A stretch of DNA of 64,000 nt from Rapana venosa (lineage: Eukaryota > Mollusca > Gastropoda > Neogastropoda > Muricidae). The notes beneath the pieces were generated by a model. That model had not been told where the DNA came from. It did not search any database and worked only from the letters and a program-made list of their open reading frames with translations. The stretch is from positions 1,787,465-1,851,464 of the forward strand of contig CM054157.1 in NCBI GenBank assembly GCA_028751875.1. Reading direction: 5' to 3'. Both the position numbers and the translations under genes were made by a program. Shown here in pieces: positions 54,763 to 64,000 of this stretch; position 1 is the stretch's first letter, and every line of letters starts with the position of its first letter.

Positions 54763-55250
54763 TTCCAGCCTAACACCATGCCAGGCCGGGTCACCCAGAA
54801 GATGTGCTTTAATACAATCATCCATCCCCGAAGTCGGAATGCGGCTACCTTCATGGTGGACAAAAAACGGTCATGTAAGCAAAATCTCACCTCGGGAGAT
54901 CTAGCCAAGGAGCGAACCCCCCCCCCCCCCCAACACACACACACACAACACAAACACACACATGCGCGCACGCACGCACCCACGCACGTACACACACTCA
55001 TCACACTGGGAATCACGATGAGACTGAAAGTACACACCCAATGAGAGGTTTGCGTGTATGGCCTTTCTCAAATACTTCACCATAATAGGCAGCCACACTC
55101 CAGCTTCGGGATATTTTTTATTTCTCCTTTAACAGATCACAGGTTGTCTGTCCTGCTAAAATCTTGTCAGGGATGAAGACCAGCCCTTCGCGGTGAAGCA
55201 AAGTCACCATAATTATGTTGATGCTGACAACACTAACCGCTGCGCCATGG
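54763..55250. repeat. Diverged composite repeat with CA/C block
   Basis: AATCATCCATCCCCGAAGTC GGAATGCGGCTACCTTCATG and GGACAAAAAACGGTCATGTA resemble a widespread mollusc repeat (recollection, not a search). A C14/CACA block (54917-54985) and a stretch like 34930-35040 follow. Confidence 0.5.
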
Positions 55251-55541
55251 CGGCTGCTATGATCGCGATTTTTATTTTCTGTTTAACAAAAAAAAGGAGC
55301 GGGGATTGGAATAGGGCTGGAGAAGAGCCGGCGCACGTTGTGTTTTACGGCAAGTTGTTTCTGGCTTAAACAAACCCCCAGTTTTAGTGTCTGGGTCCTT
55401 TGTGTGTTTGAATAAAGTCTATGCAACGTGTTGGCAACATATTGAAATATGGTTTGGTTCAGGTCGATCATGTTATAACTAGAACTATCAGCCTGTTTGG
55501 TCTGTATATTGATAAAACCAATAGATACCGACTCCAAAATT

Positions 55542-55549
<8 letters not shown>

Positions 55550-55625
<76 letters not shown>

Positions 55626-55697
55626 GCAATGACAAATTCTTTTATTTTCGAGGATAATGAATAAGCACTCATGTGCTTTTTTACATCCAGTCCCCGC
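55550..55697. repeat. (GA)n and a SINE-A end fragment
   Basis: GA run 55551-55621, then TTTTCGAGGATAATGAATAA GCACTCATGTGC and TACATCCAGTCCCCG; the rest of the SINE is missing. Confidence 0.9.
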
Positions 55698-56033
55698 CCG
55701 TAGGATGCATCTTAATAATAACCCAACACTTATACAGTCTCACAGTAGAAACATGGGGAAATAACCCTATTCAAAGCACCCCCCCCCCCCCCCAACACCC
55801 CCCCCCCCCCTCCACTGAAAGCAAACTAATAAAAGAAAACCCTAAAAACATCCCCCACCACCCCCCAACCCCCCAAAAAAACAAACCCACAACCAAAACA
55901 AAACAAACAACAAAAGAGAAAGAAAAACCAAACCAACAAAAAAAAAAAAGAGAAAAAGAAACAACAACAACAAAACCAAGAAGAATAACAACCAAACTTA
56001 ATAAGTCATAAAGATAAACATCTACACATTGTC

Positions 56034-56103
56034 AGAGAGAGAGAGAGAGGGGAGAGGAAGGGGAGAGAGAGAGGAGAGAGAGAGAGAGAGAGAGAGGAGA
56101 GGG

Positions 56104-56181
<78 letters not shown>

Positions 56182-56186
56182 GAGAG

Positions 56187-56231
<45 letters not shown>
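56034..56231. repeat. (GA)n microsatellite
   Basis: About 195 bp of GA with GGA interruptions. Confidence 0.95.
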
Positions 56232-56547
56232 ATCGAGATCTGGGCACACACGTGTATGTACTGAATTATCAATCATTTTTTCTTGATGACATTCTATCTA
56301 CCTTTCCCTTGCAGAGTGCCCCGTTCTGATGTTGTCCCACTTTGTCAGAGACTGTCTATCAGGCCTATCTACAGGATTTGCTGTATCGACAGCATGGTGC
56401 CAGCGATAGAGTTGCTGAGTGTTCTTTTACATGTGCTAAAGTGCATACAGCTCCTCGCGGGGTTTCCGGTACTGGAACTGATCCACAGGTCTAATACCGA
56501 AACCAGTGATACTGAAAACTAAAGTTCCAAAACTGATTCTGAAAGTA

Positions 56548-56870
56548 TGTTGGAATAGTAAAAGTAAAAAGGTAAAGGAGTCCCATAACCTATAAGGTCG
56601 TAGGGGAGCGAGGCGTCAGAGACCTCACTTCTCTAGGGCCAGCATATTGAGGGCGGCGCCCATCTCCTCTCCCTCGCTGCTTTACCTTCCCTGACCCTAA
56701 AGAGGGCAGGTACCCATTTACAGCTGGGTGAACTGAGGGAACTGTACTGAAGCCAAGGCGCGCAAACGGTCACCCATCCAACTGGTAACCACGCTCGACG
56801 CTGCTTAACTTGACTGGGGGAAAGCGAGTGCTCTGACCACTGAGCTATCCCGTCCCCCCTGTTGGAATAG
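56548..56870 (-). repeat. SINE-C, full length, 11-bp target duplication
   Basis: TGTTGGAATAG at 56548-56558 and 56860-56870 flanks a complete copy: on the minus strand GACGGGATAGCTCAGTGGTC, the 5S-like part AAGTTAAGCAGCGTCGAGC, and the 3' end CTCCTTTACCTTTTTAC. The intact duplication makes this the clearest reference copy here. Confidence 0.95.
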
Positions 56871-56937
56871 GGAGGAAAAACAAACACCTCGTCCTCTGAG
56901 TGACAATGGAAAGTGAGAAGTCCTGGCCGGGCAATGC

Positions 56938-57012
56938 GCATCACTCTAACCACCAGGCTATCCCGCCTCCCTTTACAAAAAAATATTATTTATTCTTTTA
57001 TATCGAGGATAA
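56938..57012 (-). repeat. SINE-A head and end, body deleted
   Basis: The tRNA-like head (TCACTCTAACCACCAGGCTA TCCCG) and the distal end (TTCTTTTATATCGAGGATAA) lie 20 bp apart; the body between them is gone. Confidence 0.65.
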
Positions 57013-57905
57013 GTGTGTGGTGTGTAGTGTGAGTGTGTGTGGTGGGTGTGGGTGTGTGTGAGTGTGTGTGTGTGGTGTGGTGGATGTGTAGTGTGTGATG
57101 CGTTGTGTGTGTGTATGTGTGTGAAATGTGTGTTTGTGTGTGCGTGTTTGTCCTTGTGTGATGTTTGTTGTGTGTGTGTGTGAAGATGGTGTGTGTGTGT
57201 AGATGTTGTGATGTTGTGTGTTAATGTGTAGTGTGTTGCGTGTGTGTTTGTTGTGTAGTGTACGTGTTTGGTGTTGTGTGTATGTGTGTGTGTTGAGTAT
57301 GTGTTGTGAGTGTGTGTGGTGTGTTGTGTAGGACGTGTGTCGTGTTGTGTGTGTGCGTGTGTGTGTTGTGTACGTGTGTGTCTGTTGTGGTGTGTGTTAG
57401 GTGTGTGGTGTGTGGTGTGTGTGATGTAGTGTGTGTGTGTGTGTCGTGTGTGTGTGTAGTGTGTGTGTTGTGTTGTGGTGTGAGTGTGTGTGGTAGTCTG
57501 TGTGTTGTGTGTGTGGTAACGTGTGTGTTGTGTGGCGGTTGTGCTGTAGGTGTGTAGGTGTGTGTGTGTGTGTGTTGTGTACGTATGTGTGTTGTGTGTG
57601 TGTGTGTGTGTGTGTGTGAAATTGTTGTGTGTGTTGTTGTGTTGTGTGTGGTGTGTGTACGTGTGTGTGTTGTGTGTTGTGTGTGTGTGTAGGTGTGTGG
57701 TGTGTGTGTAGTGTGTGTAGGTGTGTGTGGTGTGTGTTTGTGTGTAGGTGTGTGTGTGTAGGTGTGTGTGTGTAGGTGTGTGTGTGTAGGTGTGTGTGGT
57801 ACGTGTGTGTGTGTGTGGTTGTGTGTGTGTGTGTGTTGTGTGTTGTGTGTGGTGTGTGTGTGGTGTGTGTGGTGTGTGTGTGTGTGTTGTGTGTGCGTGT
57901 TTCAT
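57013..57905. repeat. Irregular (GT)n region, 0.9 kb
   Basis: GT repeats with TGTTGT, GTAGGT and GTACGT variants. Cys/Val- and His/Thr-rich frames on both strands are artefacts. Confidence 0.95.
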
Positions 57906-58257
57906 GGAAAATATGCAGATATGCACAACAGGACTGCTTGTTAACTGCAGGCACAAAATTGCTAAAAAGCAATAAACGTCCTATGGTGTGTCATTTACAT
58001 CTGGTCCTAAACATGTGTTCCCCTTTTAATAGTACTGCTGTAAATACAGCCTATGGAAAACTTATGGAGTATAAAACCCAACAAAAAACCAAAAACAATA
58101 ACAAAAAACCCCAAAACAAAACAGCAACAAAAAAATCCAACAAAAAACAAACACAACCACCACTACAATAAAAACTCCACACACAAAAACCCCACTGCTC
58201 TTTAAAAAAAACCCCACCACCCTAAACTTTACATGTTGTATTTCAATGTACTATATT

Positions 58258-58655
58258 GTATACCACTTTAAGTCACGGCAGATTTCTCTGCGAGAAATTT
58301 GGGCTGTTCTTCCCGGGGAGAACGCGTCGCCACAAGAGCTGCGCCACTCATAATTTTTTCTTACTTTTCCTGTCTGCAATTGTATTTGTTTTCCTATGAG
58401 AGTGGCTTTTTTTCTTCAGAATTTTGTCAGGGGCAACTCTCTTGTTACTGTGGCTTCTTTTACGTGCGCTGATTGTGCGTTACTCTCGACTTATTGTCTC
58501 ATCCGAAAGACTAGCACCCAGTCCATCACTCCCGGTTCTAGTGGATGAGGGAAACGTTTCTGGCACAAACGGGGATCAAACGATCACACGCTTCTTCGAA
58601 CCCGGAGTTTTCGCTTTCTAGGCAGGTGCGTTACCTCTAAGACCAGCGACCCACT
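58258..58655 (-). repeat. SINE-B, full length (antisense)
   Basis: ACCACTTTAAGTCACGGCAG, AATTTTGTCAGGGGCAACTC, GTGCGTTACTCTCGACTTAT TGTCTCATCCGAAAGACTAG, then a tRNA-like end (ACCCGGAGTTTTCGC, AGGCAGGTGCGTTACCTCTA). Best SINE-B copy in the window. Confidence 0.88.
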
Positions 58656-58829
58656 ACAAGAAAGAAACAGACAGACAGACAGAATATCATGACTTGTTCA
58701 TAGTGATGAACTGCCTGAACTGTAGCCTGGGGAAAGAGTTAGGGATGGGCGTGGGCGAAAGGGGGGTGGGGGTGCGACGACTGATGACTTTTTTTGTTTT
58801 AACATGTTAACAAAGAAACACAACACAAC

Positions 58830-59010
58830 ACAACACACACACACACTGTCTAATATCATTTACAATAAACAGACGTCAATGACAAGAACGGACGAACACA
58901 CACGCACGCACGCACACACGCACGTACGCACGCACGCATGCAAACACACACACACACACACACACGCACGTACGCACGCACGCATGCAAACACACACACA
59001 CTCGCGCGCA
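58830..59010. repeat. CA/(ACGC)n region with a duplicated block
   Basis: CACGTACGCACGCACGCATG CAAACACACACA occurs twice (58920-58955, 58968-58998). Confidence 0.85.
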
Positions 59011-59420
59011 TGAAAAGGTCAGGGTACACAAAAAAGCATCACCTATTTGAAGCCGTGCCATCTTCCCGTTTTCTAACAACTATGTTTCACCAATGTTTGT
59101 TTATTCGTCTTATCTCAACGGGTAAGTCACAAAGTATCTGTACTTGGTTGTGACAAGATTTGAATGACTGGATAAAATAGGAACAGACTCATTAAGACAT
59201 TTTTATAGTAGTCTACTTCTATTCAGGAACATTGTGAAAATCAGCAGGTTTTTAATAAATAGCTTATTTCATGGAGTTGCAATTCTGGCAATCAGTGCAG
59301 CATTAATATGCCTGCTTTCTCCTGTCAGGTGAGGTAACGGTCTGTGTCAAAAGGTTTACTGGGTATCTGTTGATGTTATGTTACAGACATAGAGGATGAC
59401 GAGGAGAAAAAGCCATTGGG

Positions 59421-60790
59421 GTCCAAGTATCATTAGCATCTAAGTATCATTAGTGTCCAAGAATCATTAGCATCCAAGCATCCAAGTATCATTAGCGTCC
59501 AAGTATCATTATTGTCCAAGCATCATTATTGTCCAAGTATCATTAGTATCCAAGTATCATTAGCATCCAAGTATCATTAGCGTCCAAGTATCATTAGCAT
59601 CCAAGTATCATTAGTGTCCAAGTATCATTATCATTAGCATCCAAATATCATTATTGTCCAAGTATCATTAGTATCCAAGTATCATTATTGTCCAAGTATC
59701 ATTAGCATAGTAGTGTCATTAGTATCCAAGTATCATTACTATCCGAGTATCTTTAGCATCCAAGTATCATTAGGGTCCAAGTATCATTAGTATCCAAATA
59801 TCATTAGCATCCAAATATCATTAGTGTCCAAGTATCAGTGTCCAAATATCATTAGCATCAAAATATCATTGGCATCCAAGTATCCTTATTTATTTTTAAT
59901 TATTTATTTTATTCTTTTATATCGAGGATAATAGAACAAGCAGTTATGTGCTTTTTTTTTTACATCCAGTCCCTGTGTATGTGGATTTGTGAATTATGTC
60001 ATCTGTTCCCACCGGCACAGAATGACCTACTCTTACGAAAAGCGGAACAGGATTTAACGAGTGCGCAAGATGTTCTGCGTGCGTTCGCACACGGGGCCTC
60101 GGTTTATAGTCTCATCCGAGGGACTTTGGGGGAGAGTGGAGTCTGCACTGATGTTAACTCTAGAGGAAAATTTCCCCTTGAACGGGAATCGAACCCGGGT
60201 CGTCAGATTGCGAGCGCAATGTTCTGACCACCATTAGTGTTTAAGTATCATTAGCATCCCAGTATCAGTAGTGTCCAAGTACATTAGCGTCCAAGTATCA
60301 TTAGCATCCAAGTATCATAAGTGTCCAAGTGTCATTAGCATAGTAGCGTTATTAGTGTCCAAGTATCATTAGTATCCAAGCATCATTAGTATCCAAGTAT
60401 CATTAGTTTCCAAATATCATTAGTATCCAAGTATCATTAGCGTCTAAATACCATCAGCATCCAAACATCATTAGTATCTAAGTATCATTATTGTCCAAGT
60501 ATCATTAGTATCCAAATATCATTAGCATCCAAGTATCATTAGCATCCAAGTATCATTAGTATCCAAGTACCATTAGTACCCAAGTATCATTAGTATCCAA
60601 ATATCATTAGCATCCAAGTATCATTAGCATCCAAGTATCATCAGTATCCAAGTATCATTAGTATCCAAGTATCATTAGCATCCAAGTATCATTAGCATCC
60701 AAGTATTATTAGCATCCAAGTATTATTAGTGTCCAAATATCATTAGCATCCATATTTCATTAGGGTCCAAGTATCATTAAACGTCCAAAC
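59421..60790. repeat. 17-bp tandem array, about 60 copies, split by a SINE
   Basis: Unit CCAAGTATCATTAGCAT with common variants GTG/GCG/TAT at the AGCAT end. 59421-59884 and 60233-60790 form one array; the 0.35-kb SINE-A copy lies between. About 1,020 bp of array divided by 17 gives the copy estimate. Confidence 0.95.
59915..60232 (-). repeat. SINE-A, full length, inserted in the 17-bp array
   Basis: From ATATCGAGGATAATAGAACA to the tRNA-like head (ACGGGAATCGAACCCGGGTC, AATGTTCTGACCACC). The array resumes one base later (ATTAGTGTTTAAGTATC). Confidence 0.92.
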
Positions 60791-61385
60791 ATATTCGAAC
60801 AGGGCTTTTGACGTGATGCAAACTAAAAATATGTGTAGACCATCATGTTCTTCTTTCTGGACAACAACTGTCATGGCGAAAATCACTGGGCCTACTTTTA
60901 TGACATGATTTACAATTTTACAAATCTTACGAAAATTTAAAAAATTGCAATATTACGACAATTAACATTATCATACACACCTTTCGACAGAAATAACCTC
61001 CACTACAAAAAGCACGTCATACCTGTTGCTGAGTGTTGACATTTGGCCAAACCAATACTTTTCCAAGGCAACACAATGAATGAAAAAGCACAGGCACATG
61101 AAAGCTTTAAACTACTTTGAGTTTCCCAGAGCCAGGGGCGGGTTTGAAAGATAAGGGCCATGGAAGTTTTATATGACTTCAAGTTTGTACGAGTTAGTTC
61201 CAAACCGTTCGAAAGTTTTTTCTAGGTTAAATTTATAACCGTTTATGGGACTGAAGACGGAATGTAGGGTAGAAGCTGTGTTGTATCTTGTACTGGACTA
61301 ACTAGCCCACGTGAGGTTTGGTACACTTGGGTAAAGTATCCTATAGTATCGGACCTACAAGCCCACATACAGCAGTCTGCATGAG
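60791..61385. other. Unique DNA, no gene confirmed
   Basis: Contains a minus-strand ATG (MSTLSN, 61038-61019) before a good donor GTATGA, considered and rejected as PEPM exon 1 because the phase does not fit. Confidence 0.4.
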
Positions 61386-61499
61386 AACACACACACACAC
61401 ACATTCTCTCTCACACCTCTCCCTCTCTTTCTCCCTCTCTCTTACACACACTCACACACACTCTCACGCACACACACACATACTCTCTCTCTCACACAC

Positions 61500-62655
61500 A
61501 CACACACATCAGAACGGGAAATTTCAAGCAACACAAGAACATTTAGTAAAACAAAGCAACAAAGCAATATACGCCTTTAAAAGGGCAATTCATGGACAAA
61601 ATTTAAAGACTACTATAATAATGCGTTTATTCGACTCACTGATAACCCCTGTTTTAACCTATGGAGCAGAAGTTTGGTTTCCTTTTTGTTTTAATGGGGA
61701 TACAGAATTTCATATTGATAAACTGTTCAAGGCATGCTTATACAATCAGTTTTGTATGAGAATTTTCATGTAAAATTTTGTAAACAAATGATAGGAGTTC
61801 ATAAAAAAGCATTAGTACTACCCACTTTGGGTGAATTAGGGAGATTTCCACTGACCCTTAAAATCATATGCCAGATAATATCCTTTTGGATTCATTTGAC
61901 AGAATCAAAACCAGACTCTTATATTAGAATAGTATACGATTATTTGTATCAGAAGAATACATACAATAAATGGATAAACACAGTGAAAAATATTCTGTAC
62001 ACAATTGGATTCAAACATGTCTGGAAGAACCAAAGCACTCTTAATGTTCATCGGTTGAGTTATGCTGTTAGAAGAAAACTTGAGGACATGTATAAAACAT
62101 TTTGGATCTACCAAAGAAAGAGTTTGCAAAACTAAAATTTTATGATTTTGCTACCAAAGAATACAGATTGGAACCATACTTAGTAAACTATGAAAACAAA
62201 ACTCATAAGAAGACATATTGTAAATTTCGCACAAGCTGTCACAATTTAATGATAGAGAAAGGGAGACACCAAAATATATCCAGAGAGGACAGAAAATGTA
62301 GACACTGTAACAAAATTGAAGATGAATTTCATTTACTTGATGAATGCATTTTATATGATGAACTCAGAAATAATTTGTTATTAAAAATCAAAACGAGAGA
62401 CAAAGAACGCAAAAACTGTGTACATAAATTAAGTGACATAATCACAGTTGATATATATCAAGCTGATATCATCAGATATGTGTATGAGTGTTTTGAAAAA
62501 AGAGAGAAAGAGAAGTAGAATACAACATGTTTTTTAGTGTACATCACTTTTAGCCAAAATAGATAATTATAGTTGATGTTTTTGTTGTGTCAAATAAGTC
62601 TACATGACTTAAATGGCAATAAAATATTCTGAATCTGAATCTGAATCTGAATCAC
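61500..62655 (+). pseudogene. LINE 3' half with zinc-knuckle-like C-terminus and (TCTGAA)n tail
   Basis: Frame 1: AYAFKRAI, LFDSLITPVLTYGAEVWFP, then a shift near 61770. Frame 2: KQMIGVHKKALVLPTLGELG RFPL, then a shift near 62130. Frame 3: CKFRTSCHNLMIEKGRHQNI and CRHCNKIEDEFHLLDEC (CxxCxxxxxxxxHxxxxC), stop at 62518. LTYGAEVW and (I/V)HKKA..ELGRFPL are typical of the RT C-terminal region of several non-LTR groups. The 3' UTR ends AAATGGCAATAAAATATTC(TGAATC)n. Three reading frames show it is not functional. Confidence 0.9.
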
Positions 62656-62692
<37 letters not shown>

Positions 62693-62693
62693 A

Positions 62694-62780
<87 letters not shown>
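62656..62780. repeat. (CT)n-(CA)n microsatellite
   Basis: CT run with TCC interruptions followed by a CA run, directly after the LINE tail. Confidence 0.95.
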
Positions 62781-62782
<2 letters not shown>

Positions 62783-63171
62783 ACACTCACACCTAAAGAA
62801 ACATTTGTAATTACGCTGTAATTTCCAGCAAGAATATTTATTGAAAATTTCACATACAATTTCATTGGATGGTCTAATATAGCATTCTAGAATGTTCTTT
62901 TTATTATTTCAGTTATTGCTTATTGGTTCCTGATGTTCATCCTTGCTATTACTTTGTGTTCAGTTTGAAACTGAGTTCATGTCAGAGCTTAAAGTCGTAT
63001 CCATTTATAGAGAGCTCTTTTGAGTTGTTGGTTTTGTTTTTTTTCATTACGTTAAATGCATCATGTGATTTTTCTTGTATTTATTTGTATTTACAAAAGA
63101 AAGTCGTGTATAACCCCCCTTGTCAATAGGCCACATTGGGCAATGACAATAAATTGGTCAAAGCGTCAAAG

Positions 63172-63409
63172 CGTCTCTCTCTCTCTCTCTTTTCTCTCTC
63201 TCTCTCTTTCTCTCACACAGCTCTCTACTCTCACACACCTCTCTCTCTCCCTCATCACACACAACTCTCTCCTTACACACACACACCACATCACACACAC
63301 TCTCCTCTCCACACACACACACACACACAACTCTCTCTCTCTCCCTTCTCACACACATACTCCTCTCTACACACACAACACTCACACACACTCTCCCTCA
63401 CACATCACT

Positions 63410-63445
<36 letters not shown>

Positions 63446-63650
63446 CACACACACACACACACACACTCTCTCTCTCTCTCCTTTCTCTTACACGCACACA
63501 CAGCCTCAAACACACACACACCACCCTCTCTCTACTTCTCTCCTCACACACACAGCTCCACACACACAAACACACCACACACCCCACTCTCTCTCTCACG
63601 CACCACACACGCGCGCAACCCCCCCCCCCCCCCCCCCCCCCCCCCCTACA
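63172..63650. repeat. CT/CA low-complexity region ending in poly-C
   Basis: Irregular CTCT and CACA blocks, ending in a 27-bp C run (63619-63645). Long frames are artefacts. Confidence 0.95.
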
Positions 63651-63674
63651 AGAAATATAGTTTGCTTTGAGTCT

Positions 63675-63920
63675 GTGCTTATTGGTTTGGTTAGTTGTCT
63701 TGTCTTTACACAATCAAAGCGATGTTTATCAACAATGTTACTTGTTTAACTAGTTGTCTTTTCTTTACACAACCAAAGCGATGTTTATCAACAATTTTAC
63801 TTGTTTAATTAGTTCTTTTCTTTACACAACCAACAATTTTACTGGTTTAATTAGTTGTCTTTTCTTTACACAATCAAAGCGATGTTTCTTTACTGGTTTG
63901 GTCAGTTTTCTTTTCTTTAT
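63675..63920. repeat. Tandem repeat, unit about 70 bp, four copies
   Basis: TTAGTTGTCTTTTCTTTACA CAACCAAAGCGATGTTTATC AACAATTTTACTTGTTTAA repeats, with one shortened copy (63807-63850). Confidence 0.88.
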
Positions 63921-63935
63921 ATGACCACAGTGAAA

Positions 63936-64000
63936 AAGGTAAAGGTGTCCCATAACCTGTGTGGTTGTAGGGGAGCGAGGCATCAGAGACCTCAACTTCT
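63936..64000 (-). repeat. SINE-C, cut by the window end
   Basis: AAAGGTAAAGGTGTCCCATA ACCTGTGTGGTTGTAGGGGA GCGAGGCATCAGAGACCTCA: the 3' end of a further copy on the minus strand. Confidence 0.9.

Noticed and set aside
54850..54858. Minus-strand ACCATGAAG|GTAGCC as a PEPM start exon
   Set aside because: It lies inside a diverged repeat; two codons are too little evidence.
57306..58171. Cys/Val-rich frames resembling small secreted toxins
   Set aside because: They are (GT)n read as TGT-GTG; there is no signal peptide plus conserved cysteine spacing beyond the repeat.
59421..60790. CRISPR array
   Set aside because: Unit of 17 bp without unique spacers in animal DNA; it is a plain tandem repeat.
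61019..61038. Minus-strand ATG TCA ACA ... before GTATGA as PEPM exon 1 (MSTLSN resembles the mussel start)
   Set aside because: It ends in phase 2, while exon a must be entered in phase 0; joining would break the frame.

Overview
The window is animal nuclear DNA: small exons with GT-AG introns, no operons, and a very dense load of simple repeats, SINEs and LINE fragments. The protein affinities (an invertebrate GIT protein and a Mytilus-like phosphoenolpyruvate phosphomutase) and the style of the repeats point to a mollusc, most likely a gastropod. The species is inference. The intron sizes and endless (CT)n, (CA)n and polyG/C tracts would suit a large snail genome.

Two host genes are supported, both on the minus strand. 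(1) GIT, the ArfGAP/ankyrin/SHD scaffold, runs from its start codon at 23122 down to an exon at 1090. Eleven exons join in phase into 328 codons (ArfGAP zinc finger, three ankyrin repeats, first part of the SHD); the 3' part lies beyond the left edge. (2) Phosphoenolpyruvate phosphomutase (PEPM), the C-P bond-forming enzyme of phosphonate synthesis, has exons from 50807 down to about 31305. Seven exons join in phase and carry the catalytic motifs. A very short first coding exon, expected to the right of 50807, was not found, and the 3' end runs into a Leu-Ser low-complexity tail.

Layout. 1-23122: GIT and its introns, which hold a piggyBac-like element inside a LINE (about 14240-16030), a roughly 85-bp minisatellite (17.7-18.5 kb), a 51-bp-arm palindrome (12.86-13.0 kb) and many SINEs. 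23123-31304: intergenic, with an antisense LINE (26.3-27.2 kb) and LINE tails. 31305-50807: PEPM, whose introns hold a broken LINE (35.2-37.1 kb), a 0.94-kb pentamer satellite touching a splice donor (37.1-38.0 kb), an inverted minisatellite that could fold into a hairpin (45.6-46.5 kb) and a 1.36-kb polypyrimidine tract (48.2-49.55 kb). 50808-64000: no exon recognised; a polypurine/(AGT)n tract, many SINEs, a 17-bp tandem array split by a SINE (59.4-60.8 kb), a LINE 3' half with a zinc-knuckle-like C-terminus (61.5-62.65 kb) and a final tandem repeat.

Three SINE families recur. SINE-A and SINE-B share a central core; SINE-A carries different tRNA-like heads and sometimes a LINE-like tail. 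SINE-C joins a tRNA-like head to a 5S-rRNA-like segment and has visible target-site duplications. The host genes are unrelated in function: GIT acts in focal-adhesion/Arf signalling and PEPM in phosphonate biosynthesis. Their adjacency looks incidental.
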